From Legionella parisiensis (GTDB taxonomy: Bacteria; Pseudomonadota; Gammaproteobacteria; Legionellales; Legionellaceae), in contig NZ_LNYQ01000013.1 of NCBI RefSeq assembly GCF_001467945.1, positions 2,549,098-2,613,097 of the forward strand: a stretch of DNA of 64,000 bases, written 5' to 3'. The notes beneath the pieces are model-generated. The model was given only the letters and a program-made list of their open reading frames with translations. It made no database searches and was not told where the DNA came from. Positions 52,090 to 61,019 of the stretch are shown piece by piece. The first letter of the stretch is position 1; each line of letters starts with the position of its first letter. Made by a program: the position numbers and the translations under genes.

Positions 52090-52110
52090 GTTCAATCTTT
52101 AAGCTCAAGA

Positions 52111-52776
52111 TTATTTTTGGGCTTTTCGTGCAATCATCTGATCAAAGAGAGCTCTTTTCTCTGGAGACAATAATTCTCGCCGCAAAGCCATCATTTCTTC
52201 GACTGAACCTTGTATGCAATCAGGAGTAAGTCGATCGAGAATTAAAAAACCATTTAAATGATCAATTTCATGTTGTAACACCCGAGCATAAAATCCCTCT
52301 TCAGTTTGCTGATGAAAATGTCCTGACTCATCATAATAAGTCAAAGTGATTTGCTCATAACGGGGAACTTTCCCTGATTTGCTGGAAACAGAATAGCAAC
52401 CTTCAAAATCTTGATGCATATCAGAACCTTCTATCGGTTCATAACTTGGATTAATCATAATATGCATAGGATAGAATTTTTTAACATTATCCCGCAATAA
52501 AGTCACTTCTTCGGGAATGTAGATTGCAATTATTCTTTTTGCACAATTTACCTGAGGTGCAGCCAAGCCAACTCCGCCTAATCCATGTAATTTAATCTTC
52601 ATTGCTGCAATTAATTCTTTATCTTCGTGACTTAAAGGAAACTGGACTTCTTGAGCTTTACTCTTTAGAACCTGACGGTATTCAGGTTGTTCTACAGTTA
52701 CTATGTCCATAGCCATAATCGCGGTACTCCCCAATAAGAAAAAGTATAATGTGAGCCCCAAACACACTCTATTCAT
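52111..52776 (-). CDS. def: Peptide deformylase with N-terminal signal-like segment
   Basis: The 221-residue protein has the three deformylase motifs: GGVGLAAPQVN, EGCYSVSSKSG (Cys ligand) and QHEIDHLNGFL (two His ligands and catalytic Glu). Formyl-Met removal is a cytosolic reaction, yet residues 1-22 look like a Sec signal peptide (MNRVCLGLTLYFFLLGSTA, then IMAMD). The C-terminal part is longer than in E. coli. It starts 4 bp after the stop of the upstream gene, so the two are co-transcribed. A main deformylase should exist elsewhere next to fmt; this copy may be exported or membrane-bound. That is inference. Confidence 0.85.
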   Translation of the reverse strand: MNRVCLGLTLYFFLLGSTAIMAMDIVTVEQPEYRQVLKSKAQEVQFPLSHEDKELIAAMKIKLHGLGGVGLAAPQVNCAKRIIAIYIPEEVTLLRDNVKKFYPMHIMINPSYEPIEGSDMHQDFEGCYSVSSKSGKVPRYEQITLTYYDESGHFHQQTEEGFYARVLQHEIDHLNGFLILDRLTPDCIQGSVEEMMALRRELLSPEKRALFDQMIARKAQK

Positions 52777-52780
52777 AAAC

Positions 52781-53671
52781 TTACTTCATTTTCCTCATGT
52801 TTGCTGTTTGAGCTGCAAAATAATCTTGAGACTGATAAATATTATCCGCATCAATACCTGCGCGTAGTGCTTCTACCAAGTCATCCTGGTGTTGACTAAT
52901 CACCCGAAACTCTGAAACAGGAACTTCTTTAAGTTGCTTCGTAACCAAATAATTGAGTAAAGACATCGTGGAACTGGGATCAACCGTTTGGTTTTCCTCT
53001 TGGGTTTTAAATAGTTGGTAGCGGTAAGACAAACAAAGAAATATGCCGGGAGCAATTTCAACAGGTTCTTTGCTTTCTTTAATACTGACATCAATAGTTC
53101 GATAAAAATTGATGGATGGATATTCTTTTCGCAAAATGTTAAGAATCTGTAACACATGCAATTCATTGGTGTTCGCAATAAAATAAATGGGATCTCTTTT
53201 AGGCTCAGAGTCAGCTCCATGAGAAACTTCTACGTTTAAATCGCCTCGCTCCGCTTCATGAATTAATGCCAAGAGATAATCTGCTTTTGACTCATCCCAT
53301 CCAATTTGTGAATTCCAAGCATTTTCCAAAAGCATTATTGCAAAAGTATCTGAATACAACTGCTTGCTCTTTAACTCCTCTAGCACCCTTTCCTCAGGAG
53401 TTACATCATTGAGAAATGAAAATATTTTTAACAATCGTTCCAGAAATTGCCCTGTAGTGAGTTTACCTAAGCGATAAGGCTGAATCAATTTAGAGTCATT
53501 TCTACCAAGTTGATACATAAGCCAAGCATAATTTGTCCATGATTGAAAGAAACTGGAACAACAACTGAAATAGCCGGTAGAATAGCGATCACAAATATCT
53601 TCAAATGATCGAACACAGGTGCTGATAGGTTTCAAAGCATGTATTGCTGATAAATTAACAATGAGTGGCAT
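52781..53671 (-). CDS. Hypothetical cytosolic protein upstream of deformylase
   Basis: A 296-residue protein with no signal peptide. The N-terminus (MPLIVNLSAIHALKPIST) reads as a first beta-strand, followed by a Cys-rich patch (STGYFSCCSSFFQSW) and helices with KLTTGQFLERLLKIFSF. A central strand-turn DPIYFIANTNELHVLQIL suggests a Rossmann-like or HAD-like topology, but the HAD Asp motif DxDx(T/V) is absent. The C-terminus DLVEALRAGIDADNIYQSQDYF is distinctive. I do not recognise the family. It is co-transcribed with the deformylase gene. Confidence 0.6.
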   Translation of the reverse strand: MPLIVNLSAIHALKPISTCVRSFEDICDRYSTGYFSCCSSFFQSWTNYAWLMYQLGRNDSKLIQPYRLGKLTTGQFLERLLKIFSFLNDVTPEERVLEELKSKQLYSDTFAIMLLENAWNSQIGWDESKADYLLALIHEAERGDLNVEVSHGADSEPKRDPIYFIANTNELHVLQILNILRKEYPSINFYRTIDVSIKESKEPVEIAPGIFLCLSYRYQLFKTQEENQTVDPSSTMSLLNYLVTKQLKEVPVSEFRVISQHQDDLVEALRAGIDADNIYQSQDYFAAQTANMRKMK

Positions 53672-53840
53672 GATTTTATGACCTGGATTTTTTTTTGCCG
53701 ATCTTATCCCAAATAATAAGGTGATTCAAATGAAGAACTTACTTTACAACTCAAATCAGGTCTGTCCTGTTTTTAACCCTAGGTAAACTCTAACCCCTAC
53801 ATGATAACTGTGATAATATCTCACTTCTCACAAAAAATTT

Positions 53841-54371
53841 ATGCTGATGCAATCAACAAATACGATACTGCTGCGAAGATTAAGTCAGTACGATGAAGCC
53901 AATTTTATTCTGACTATGCAAAAAAGCAGGGATTTTCACTACCCTTTTGTTAACGCACCTCAAACTTCTGAGGAGTTCCAAACCTATTTACAAAAATATC
54001 AGCACGGTGATCGGCGGTGTTATTTAGCATTAAACCAAAATGAAGATATTATCGGTGTATTCAATATTAATGAGATGGTGCATGGTGTGTTTCAAAGTGC
54101 ATACATGGGTTATTTTGCATCGGTAACTTACGCTGGCCAAGGATTAATGAGTCAAGCATTAAAACTTATTTTAAAAGAAATTTTCTTAAATATAAAACTC
54201 CATCGAATTGAAGCGAATATCCAACCTACTAATACAGCATCCATTCATTTAGCCACTAAAAATGGCTTTCTTAAAGAGGGATTCTCTCCAAGATACTTAA
54301 AAATAAATGACGTATGGTGCGATCATTTTCGCTTTGCCTTAACTTATGAAGACTGGTTAGCGAATCAATAA
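53841..54371 (+). CDS. GNAT-family acetyltransferase (RimJ/RimL type)
   Basis: The 176-residue protein matches the RimJ/RimL-like GNAT fold: LRRLSQYDEANFILTMQKS, NEDIIGVFNINEM, AYMGYFASVTYAGQGLMSQALK (acetyl-CoA loop) and LHRIEANIQPTNTASIHLATKNGF, then EGFSPRYLKINDVWCDHFRF. RimI-type enzymes acetylate protein N-termini, while many relatives act on small molecules, so the target is unknown. A second ATG at 53847 is an alternative start. Confidence 0.88.
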   Translation: MLMQSTNTILLRRLSQYDEANFILTMQKSRDFHYPFVNAPQTSEEFQTYLQKYQHGDRRCYLALNQNEDIIGVFNINEMVHGVFQSAYMGYFASVTYAGQGLMSQALKLILKEIFLNIKLHRIEANIQPTNTASIHLATKNGFLKEGFSPRYLKINDVWCDHFRFALTYEDWLANQ

Positions 54372-54459
54372 TAGAGCTGCTCTCAAAAGCTAGTATTCTG
54401 AGTGAAGCCATAATTTTCTCCAAGTTTTATGGCGTTCACCCAAACTCTATGAATACACA

Positions 54460-55122
54460 TTACCAAACTCGCGCTAATAACTGCCTGTACCCTGTAGCGG
54501 CTTTATCCGCAATTAAAAACTGATGTCTGTCATAGCTTGTCATCAAACCAATTACTTGCATCCCTGCCGCTTTAGCTGCTTTGACTCCGTGTAATGTATC
54601 TTCGATAACCAAACAACGTCCAGGCACAACCTTTAGACGTTTGGCTGCCAGCAAATAGCCTTCAGGGGATGGTTTACCGGTCTGCACATCTTCCGATGTA
54701 ACAATGGTATCAAAATAAGCGTGCAATTTTCCCTGCCTTACTTTAGAGAGTACCGCAGTGATTTCGGCGAGGCTGGATCCACTACAAATGCCAATTTTAT
54801 TAATTTTAAGAGAAATTTTAAAAATAAATTGCTCAAAATCTACAATCAGAGGTATGGGGTCTCGATTATGAATGATATTGATATAGGCCATGGCTTTTTG
54901 TTGGATCAACTGTTTGATCTCTTTATCCGAACAATGAACTCCCACATTGCTTAATAGTCTTGGAAACATATCTTTATCAGAAAAACCCAAGTACTTTTTC
55001 ATATATTCAGAATAGCTTATAGTTATTCCTAATGACTTAAGCACATGGCAACATGCTTCATAGTGAAGAGGTTCGCTGTCTAAAATAACTCCATCAAAAT
55101 CAAAGATAATCGCGTCATACAT
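54460..55122 (-). CDS. HAD-family phosphatase (beta-phosphoglucomutase-like)
   Basis: The 220-residue protein has all HAD motifs: motif I FDFDGVILDSE with Asp8 and Asp10, motif II as GICSGSS, motif III lysine in TGKPSPEGYLLAAKRL and motif IV VIEDTLHGVKAAKAAG. A helical cap between motifs I and II makes it a subfamily I enzyme related to beta-phosphoglucomutase, phosphoglycolate or sugar-phosphate phosphatases. Substrate is not evident. Convergent with the GNAT gene upstream. Confidence 0.88.
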   Translation of the reverse strand: MYDAIIFDFDGVILDSEPLHYEACCHVLKSLGITISYSEYMKKYLGFSDKDMFPRLLSNVGVHCSDKEIKQLIQQKAMAYINIIHNRDPIPLIVDFEQFIFKISLKINKIGICSGSSLAEITAVLSKVRQGKLHAYFDTIVTSEDVQTGKPSPEGYLLAAKRLKVVPGRCLVIEDTLHGVKAAKAAGMQVIGLMTSYDRHQFLIADKAATGYRQLLARVW

Positions 55123-55219
55123 AATAGTTCAGATCCATTTTGTCTCGTTAATTTTTAGTTACGCTAAATCCTACCTCATGTAAAGAAATATACATGCCTC
55201 ACTTTTGGTAATGAATCAA

Positions 55220-56122
55220 TTATAAAATAGTCACTAAACATTGATCAGCCTCCAAAATCACTTCTTTTCCAAGAGGTAATACACATCGTCGAGGAAAATG
55301 TCCATAAGGAAAATTTTTAATACATGGTACTTTAATACGTAATGACCATTCTTCAATTACATCATCAACAATACCATCACGCTCCGGAAAGTACTTCGCA
55401 ACACAACGAGCAAACTGCCCAAAAATCACACCTTGAGCATCACTAAAAACTCCCGCCATATCAAGCTGCGATAAACGGCTATCTACTTGATAAGGCTCTG
55501 CACCTACATCTTCTAACAATAAAATACTGTTTTCTATTTCCGGTTGATAAGGTGTCCCCATTAAGGATGTCAACGCTTCCAAATTACCGCCAACCAACCT
55601 GCCTTTGGCAATGCCTGGTTGCACTGTTTGACCTTCTTTTATTTGAAATGATCCACCTGCAAGACAAGTCCATAGTGTCTTCTCAATTAAAGAATCGAGT
55701 TGACCGTCTCCCAAATCACCAAATACAAAACCTGTACAAGAAATCATTCTTACTTTCTTGAGTAAAGCGACTTGTAACGCAGTAGTATCACTAAATCCGC
55801 TTAAATATTTGGGTCGAGTTCGAATAAGATCATAATCAAGAAGAGGGATTATTCGTTGCGATCCATAACCACCGGCAATCGCCATGATCACCTTAACCTC
55901 ATCATCCCTAAAAAAATCCATAATGTCTTTTGCCCGGAACTCATCATCTCCAGCTAAAAAACGATCACCCGCGTGCACATGCTGTCCCAACTTCACTTGA
56001 AACCCTTTTTGCTGTAAATAAGCAATACCGACTTCCAATATGTCAGGAATCATGGGGCTTGATGGAGTAACCAGCCCAATAGTATCTCCAGGTTTTAGTG
56101 GCTCAGGGTAAAGGTACTGCAT
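55220..56122 (-). CDS. ldcA: LD-carboxypeptidase, S66 family
   Basis: The 300-residue enzyme shares the S66 layout: KPGDTIGLVTPSSP at the N-terminus, MAIAGGYGSQRIIPLLDYDLI, the nucleophile elbow SGFSDTTALQ, then LLEDVGAEPYQVDSRLSQL and a final YGHFPRRCVLPLG with the catalytic His. Such enzymes cut the L-Lys/meso-DAP-D-Ala bond of recycled tetrapeptides; the substrate needs testing because some members hydrolyse microcins. A GGAG site lies 7 bp before the ATG. Confidence 0.85.
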   Translation of the reverse strand: MQYLYPEPLKPGDTIGLVTPSSPMIPDILEVGIAYLQQKGFQVKLGQHVHAGDRFLAGDDEFRAKDIMDFFRDDEVKVIMAIAGGYGSQRIIPLLDYDLIRTRPKYLSGFSDTTALQVALLKKVRMISCTGFVFGDLGDGQLDSLIEKTLWTCLAGGSFQIKEGQTVQPGIAKGRLVGGNLEALTSLMGTPYQPEIENSILLLEDVGAEPYQVDSRLSQLDMAGVFSDAQGVIFGQFARCVAKYFPERDGIVDDVIEEWSLRIKVPCIKNFPYGHFPRRCVLPLGKEVILEADQCLVTIL

Positions 56123-56479
56123 CCTTAGTCTCCAACAGGCTTCCTTTAATGCTAATTATTACGATCATTTTGGTAAGTGTAATAGCCCCAAAATAATACT
56201 TTGTTTTTTTCAATCTATCGAGCCTGATTTTAATAAACTTGACAAAGCGGGAAGATGAACCAAAATTTAAGGAACCATAAAAGGAATTATTTTGATGTTA
56301 TGAGAAAACATCCATGCCTCACTGAAGTTTATCCTCTGTAAACAATTCATCGCCCCAAGAAAAGGAGTTCCCACGTTAGTCAAGAAAACCAAGCAAAGCA
56401 AACTTCAAAAAACCATCATACTAAAAAATGTTTTATTTTTCTGTGATTGTATGGTCACAGGGTTTAAATGGAGAACAAT
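56123..56479. other. Divergent intergenic region without a clear gene
   Basis: This gap between ldcA (-) and a nitroreductase gene (+) is AT-rich and holds only short frames. A weak site for the nitroreductase is a GGAG at its right edge. I see no hairpin or repeat worth listing. Confidence 0.35.
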
Positions 56480-57085
56480 ATGGCTACTTCAAAAAAACCT
56501 AAGGAAGAAAAAGCCCTAATGCGTGAAATCGAAATAATTTATAAACGCCGATCCATACGAAATTACACGTCACAAGAACTTGATCGGTCAACCATTAACT
56601 CACTACTTGATGCCGCAGTTCAAGCGCCTACTGCCATGCATGAAGAACCATGGTCTTTTGCTGTAATTCAAGATCAGGATACACTAGATCGCTTATCAGA
56701 TAGTGTGAAAGCACTTATTTACACTGAATCCCTTAGTTATTCCAAAATACAGATGAGGTATCTGCAAGAGCTTATAAATGATCTTGATTTTCATGCATTT
56801 TATAATGCAAACACCCTCATCGTTATTTACAGCAAATATCATAGTCATTTTGTAACTGCTGATTGTTGGTTAGCAGCTGAAAACTTAATACTTGCTGCTT
56901 GTGCCCATGGACTTGGTACCTGTGTTATCGGGCTTGCAGTTTCGGCATTAAATACTCCTGAATGGAAAAAAAAATTGAATATTCCCTCTGATGTAACAGC
57001 AATTGCTCCCATTATTGTAGGGGTGCCAGCAGCCATTCAACCGGCAGTGCCCCGTAAATCACCAGAAGTTCTTATATGGAAATAA
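56480..57085 (+). CDS. Nitroreductase-family flavoprotein
   Basis: The product has about 201 residues. It matches the NAD(P)H nitroreductase fold: IYKRRSIRNYTSQEL with the FMN-binding R-R-S-x-R, LDAAVQAPTAMHEEPWSF, a central helix, and AENLILAACAHGLGTCVIGL near the end, then PIIVGVP. These enzymes use FMN and NAD(P)H to reduce nitro or quinone compounds, or in related groups act in dehalogenation or retro-flavin chemistry. The physiological substrate is unknown. The ATG at 56480 has GGAG 6 bp upstream; an in-frame ATG at 56468 overlaps that site. Confidence 0.82.
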   Translation: MATSKKPKEEKALMREIEIIYKRRSIRNYTSQELDRSTINSLLDAAVQAPTAMHEEPWSFAVIQDQDTLDRLSDSVKALIYTESLSYSKIQMRYLQELINDLDFHAFYNANTLIVIYSKYHSHFVTADCWLAAENLILAACAHGLGTCVIGLAVSALNTPEWKKKLNIPSDVTAIAPIIVGVPAAIQPAVPRKSPEVLIWK

Positions 57086-57108
57086 AACCTAACTAAGGAA
57101 CGCAAAAT

Positions 57109-57639
57109 ATGAATAAAAATCTACTTATATTTTTATTATTGGCATTTACTTTCTCTATAAGCGCTAAAACTTCCGATTTTACTCTTTGTAAAAGCAAATT
57201 CGCTTTATGTACTACTGCCCCATGTAAACCAATACCTGGAAAAAAAGGTTGGGTGTCTTGTCATTGCAGCGTACATAATGGCTATTCTGCTGGCACAAAA
57301 GCATGCTCTAAGGTCAAGAAAACCAATAAAGGAGAAATCATTAAATCACGTTATTACCCCATTAAATCTTATGCGATGTGTAACAACGATCGTCCTTGGG
57401 CGTGGTGTTTGGATAGTCCATGTGTCATTGATAAAAAAGATTCTGCAAAAGCAAAATGTCTCTGCTCTGTAGTACGCAATAAAGGGCCTTATATGATAGT
57501 TACGGATAAGTATACTAAAAATACATGTACTACCGGACTGTATTCATCTGCAACAGTTGAGGATGGAGCTCAAATAACAGGCTTTTTAAAAACCCATAAG
57601 GAACTGACTCCTTTCCCTATTAAAGTGCTTAATGAATAA
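57109..57639 (+). CDS. Exported Cys-rich protein with an internal duplication
   Basis: The 176-residue protein has a signal peptide (MNKNLLIFLLLAFTFSISA) and 12 Cys after it, arranged as two copies of one pattern: C-x6/8-C-x4-C-x11-C-x-C-x12/20-C. Copy 1 runs from LCKSKFALC to GTKAC, and copy 2 from MCNNDRPWAWC to KNTC; both contain a CHC/CLC-SV unit. The paired copies should be held by disulfides in the periplasm or outside. I know no named family. It follows the nitroreductase gene after 23 bp and ends at a hairpin, so the two may share an operon. Confidence 0.7.
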   Translation: MNKNLLIFLLLAFTFSISAKTSDFTLCKSKFALCTTAPCKPIPGKKGWVSCHCSVHNGYSAGTKACSKVKKTNKGEIIKSRYYPIKSYAMCNNDRPWAWCLDSPCVIDKKDSAKAKCLCSVVRNKGPYMIVTDKYTKNTCTTGLYSSATVEDGAQITGFLKTHKELTPFPIKVLNE

Positions 57640-57644
57640 GCCTA

Positions 57645-57692
57645 AGGGGCTCATCATATTGTTTCTTAAGAAAAATGATGAGCCTTAATTTT
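57645..57692 (+). terminator. Rho-independent-type terminator of the Cys-rich gene
   Basis: GGCTCATCAT (57648-57657) and ATGATGAGCC (57675-57684) pair perfectly and are followed by TTAATTTT. It is 8 bp past the stop codon of the Cys-rich exported protein. Confidence 0.7.
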
Positions 57693-57743
57693 ATAAAAGC
57701 AATCTATCAAATTAACAATACACGTCGAAGCAATGTAAATTCT

Positions 57744-58460
57744 TTATGGGCTCTCTTTGTCTGCAAGCAAATCGTGTGTTGCTTTTTGATAAGTATTCAA
57801 AAAATCATCTTGAATAACTACAGCCATATTATCAATCGCTTGTACTGTGCCTGCTTTCTTAAGAATTCCTGTTTTAAATTGCCATTGAGCAGGCAACTTA
57901 AGGTTTGAACCCAAGTGAGTTAGAGATTGTTCTGTTTGCGGTTCTTTTTGTACGCTATAGGATTGCATAACGAACACATTACCCTTAGGATCAATCAGTT
58001 CATAAACAGGTTTTCCAGCATCATAAACCCACGTTGTTTTACGAGCAACATCTCGTGGTTTATAAGGAGAAACTAATAATAAATCCTTTAAACGAATATG
58101 GAGTACTCCAGCCTCTCGCATTGCCAACCCATTAAATGTCTTGATATTGGAGCTGACCAGCTCAGAATTTTGCATTCCGTCAATTGTCCAGTAGCGAGGG
58201 CCATTCAAATGAACATGGGCAGATCCAGTCTCTTTTTTCACATCCTTTGCTGTTATCTTTGCCCAAATATTTTGTGGGCAATTATTAAGTCCTATCGTAT
58301 TATAAACTGCGTAATCACTAATTTTTTTAGAAAAAATAATCTCGCAATAACGCACACCCCGCAGATTAGATTTTTGTGCCGCTACAGAAAAAGTTGGGAA
58401 AATCAATAAAACCACTAGAATAGCAATAAAAGTGCTTGTATAACTCCTAGACCAATGCAT
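57744..58460 (-). CDS. Exported hypothetical protein
   Basis: The 238-residue protein has a signal peptide (LVVLLIFPTFSVAA) preceded by a basic n-region and a GGGAGGTG ribosome-binding site. It has one potential Cys pair (YCEIIF and NNCPQN) and a beta-rich body with GPRYWTIDG, YELIDPKGNVFVMQSYSV and LPAQWQFKTGIL. The same general style (a short Cys-x-n-Cys at the N-terminus, then aromatic beta-strands) occurs in secreted bacterial proteins of unknown use. No family is recognised. Confidence 0.6.
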   Translation of the reverse strand: MHWSRSYTSTFIAILVVLLIFPTFSVAAQKSNLRGVRYCEIIFSKKISDYAVYNTIGLNNCPQNIWAKITAKDVKKETGSAHVHLNGPRYWTIDGMQNSELVSSNIKTFNGLAMREAGVLHIRLKDLLLVSPYKPRDVARKTTWVYDAGKPVYELIDPKGNVFVMQSYSVQKEPQTEQSLTHLGSNLKLPAQWQFKTGILKKAGTVQAIDNMAVVIQDDFLNTYQKATHDLLADKESP

Positions 58461-58560
58461 GGTTACACCTCCCTGTGAACTAATTTATTAGAAAATCTTT
58501 CCACATAAAAACTTGCTAAAATATATCGCAGTCATAATGTAACACGTTCGAAAATGAACT

Positions 58561-59598
58561 TTAAATTTTATTTTTTGTTATACAAAGTACAAAAAAATGG
58601 CAGATCATAACGCATACGAGTCCTATGAGACCTCCCAATATAACGTGAGTAAAGCGTTCTGAAGCAATACTAACTGAATGAGTCGCCAGGATCACCGCTG
58701 TTGCAACAAAGAAACACCGAAAAGTATATGCAACCGCATAACGACGAAAAGCCACTAACGTTAAAAAAACACCGCACACGGCAAACGTCAAATCAAAAGG
58801 AGTATTAGGAAGGAATTGACCACATAAAATACCTAATGGAACACCGATGGATACCCCAGTAACACGTTGACGTAATTTTTGTGGTGTTGTCCTTATGTTA
58901 CCGGTAACAACACTTGCCGCACCCCAAATCATCCATTGCCCATTTCCCATTTCAAAATACTCAACTAAAAGTGCAGAAATAAAAACAGCAAGTGCCATAG
59001 CGACCATGCTTTCAATATAGGGATTTTGCTCCCCAAATTCACCTAACCCTCCTAATCGCAAGGGATGATAATCTGTAACCCGTTTATTATGAAATGCACT
59101 TATTTTATCAATCTGTGCAATCACTAAAGTAGGAATTAATGCACACGCTAAATAGGGCAAGAATTGAGGCGCTTGATAAAACATTGTTGTAGGTTTAGTC
59201 TCCGCCGCAAACTCTGTGGCAAGAATAATGGCAGGAATAAATGTCCAACTTCCCAAAGGACGTAATTTCTCTCCCTTTATTGTAACCCAGATCACAGTCG
59301 TCGCCGCCAAAGAGCATGAAACAACAAAAAGAACCGGCTGCAGTTGGGTTAAAAAGAGCAAATAAAACATAGCAATAATTATACTGCCATGGAGTAACAC
59401 ACCTAATGCGGTCAACTGCAGTCGTTCCTCTACAATCAGGGTTGCCATAGTTAAAACAGAGGACTGGAGCCAACGGGGATTATTTGTACTTAAATACAAG
59501 GATGCGAAAGGTAATAATACAATAATACCTCTTAACAAAGGCCATATCAGAACTTCATCTTTTAATGTTTGTATTGCCTTAGAAATAACCTGCATCAA
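58561..59598 (-). CDS. FUSC-like membrane protein
   Basis: The 345-residue protein has about nine hydrophobic segments in a 4-5 arrangement, such as LLRGIIVLLPFASLYLS, VLFVVSCSLAATTVIWVTI, SMVAMALAVFISALLVEYF and FTHVILGGLIGLVCVMICHF. The RQRVTGVSIGVPLGILCGQF segment matches the R-[x]-GT-x-GxxxG pattern of FUSC/aromatic-acid-exporter proteins (the AaeB and YccS group). Its ATG at 59598 overlaps the stop of the isochorismatase gene (ATGA), so the two are coupled. The ligand may be an aromatic acid, but that is inference. Confidence 0.75.
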   Translation of the reverse strand: MMQVISKAIQTLKDEVLIWPLLRGIIVLLPFASLYLSTNNPRWLQSSVLTMATLIVEERLQLTALGVLLHGSIIIAMFYLLFLTQLQPVLFVVSCSLAATTVIWVTIKGEKLRPLGSWTFIPAIILATEFAAETKPTTMFYQAPQFLPYLACALIPTLVIAQIDKISAFHNKRVTDYHPLRLGGLGEFGEQNPYIESMVAMALAVFISALLVEYFEMGNGQWMIWGAASVVTGNIRTTPQKLRQRVTGVSIGVPLGILCGQFLPNTPFDLTFAVCGVFLTLVAFRRYAVAYTFRCFFVATAVILATHSVSIASERFTHVILGGLIGLVCVMICHFFVLCITKNKI

Positions 59599-60164
59599 AT
59601 GCCTTTTAATTTATTTACCGTAACAATTTGTGCTATTTTCTCCATTAATTGGATGGAAGATTGATGTTCCTGCTGATTGGCCGCAGCACAGATATCTTCA
59701 ACGATACAGACCTTATAATCACGATCATGGGCATCGCGAGCCGTACTTTGCACTGCCCAGGAAGTACTTACTCCCCCTATAATAAGGCGTTCAACCTGGT
59801 TTGCTCGTAACGCAGCATCAAGTGCAGTCCCATAAAAGGCACTAATTCGTGGTTTTACAATGACTAAACTATCGCCAATTTGTAATTCCGGATGAAACTC
59901 CGTTCCTTCAGAGCCTAACTTAAGTGCTCCCAATTCATGAGCTTTACCAAAGATAGGAGAGTGTTTCGGTTGCTCAATATAATGGGCACTAAAACCCACT
60001 TTAACCATTATGGCGAACCAATTTTTTAATTTTGCAATCTCCAGAACCTTATTTACCTTTTTAATTACATCACGCTGCTGTGCATGTGACGCTGACCGTG
60101 CGATTTTGCCTTGAGGATGCATAATATCAATAATATAGTCCAGACCTATAAATGCAGTACGCAT
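59595..60164 (-). CDS. Isochorismatase-family hydrolase with Ser at the catalytic Cys site
   Basis: The 189-residue protein begins FIGLDYIIDIMHP with the catalytic Asp, has VKVGFSAHYIEQP with the Lys region, and ends with the C-terminal segment ARDAHDRDYKVCIVEDICAA. The usual nucleophile position in GGVCTSACV is here GGVSTSWAVQSTA, that is Cys to Ser. Isochorismatases such as EntB-like and PhzD lack the Cys and use Asp chemistry, whereas nicotinamidases need it. A ribosome-binding site AGGAGG lies 8 bp before the ATG at 60164; the longer frame from 60272 is rejected. It overlaps the FUSC gene by 4 bp. Confidence 0.85.
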   Translation of the reverse strand: MRTAFIGLDYIIDIMHPQGKIARSASHAQQRDVIKKVNKVLEIAKLKNWFAIMVKVGFSAHYIEQPKHSPIFGKAHELGALKLGSEGTEFHPELQIGDSLVIVKPRISAFYGTALDAALRANQVERLIIGGVSTSWAVQSTARDAHDRDYKVCIVEDICAAANQQEHQSSIQLMEKIAQIVTVNKLKGI

Positions 60165-60302
60165 GGTAATACCTCCTTCAAATACTTTTTCTTGGGAAGA
60201 ATATCTACTAATATCAGGTAGACAATTCGCTAGATTGCGCCAAAATGGTGTACACCAAAACGTAGCATACATAAAGTATTTGAGTATAGCAGCATATAAA
60301 AA

Positions 60303-60749
60303 TCACACCATTTTGGCCAAGATACCAGAATTTTCCAGCTTTTTTAGCAAATAAAAATCTATAGAATTATTGGCATGATTAAGTCGTAGATACTCTATAG
60401 AAAAGCCCAATTTTTGATACCAAGCACATGCTGGTCAATCTTTTAAAGTAAAAACAGTCATCATATTACATCCCTTTTGCTTCGCCCACTCTTCTGCTTT
60501 TGCAAGTAGTGCTTTTCCATATTCCTGATTTCGAAATCGTTTATCGACCCACACACCTCCAATTTCAGCTGGACCAAAATTATCAAACCCAGAGATTGCT
60601 GCAATAATATCGTGATGCTCATCATAGGCTGCATAAAAATAACCACCTGCACTTGCAAAACCAAATTGAGCTGCGTAATGATCAATCCCATTGCAAATAG
60701 TCCCGTGGACTTCTTCACTTGGATTTTCTATAAAAACTATTGGTTTCAT
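60303..60749 (-). pseudogene. GNAT acetyltransferase interrupted by an in-frame TGA
   Basis: The frame begins at ATG 60749 (AGGA 8 bp upstream) and is open to a TGA at 60435-60437. The N-terminal part has the GNAT acetyl-CoA loop (VDKRFRNQEYGKALLAKAEEW). After the stop the same frame continues without a break to TGA 60303-60305 and encodes PACAWYQKLGFSIEYLRL, the typical C-terminal GNAT strand and helix. The family usually reads LKDWPACAWY-like here, so TGA probably replaces a TGG Trp codon. It is either a recent null allele, a sequencing error or a readthrough codon. Confidence 0.8.
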
Positions 60750-61019
60750 TTTATTAATTCCTAAGGCATTCTTTTTTACCCATTGATTCATATGGGAAAA
60801 TCACTCCCTTTATATTGTTCTTATGCAATAAATCAGGGATAATTTCATCAAATATCAGAGTAATGATTTAATTATGCCAAAAAAAGAATAATCGTGATCT
60901 TCCCCAATACCAAAGAGATTCCTAAAATTCGGTTAATTCTGTACATATTTAGATTAGTATGAAATATATCAACCTAGGGTAACAACTAGAAAAAAGCAGG
61001 TTTAGAAAGGACAACTTTT

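Noticed and set aside
60165..60272. Longer start for the isochorismatase gene
   Set aside because: AGGAGG lies before the ATG at 60164; the extra 36 residues include a Cys/Trp-rich segment alien to the fold.
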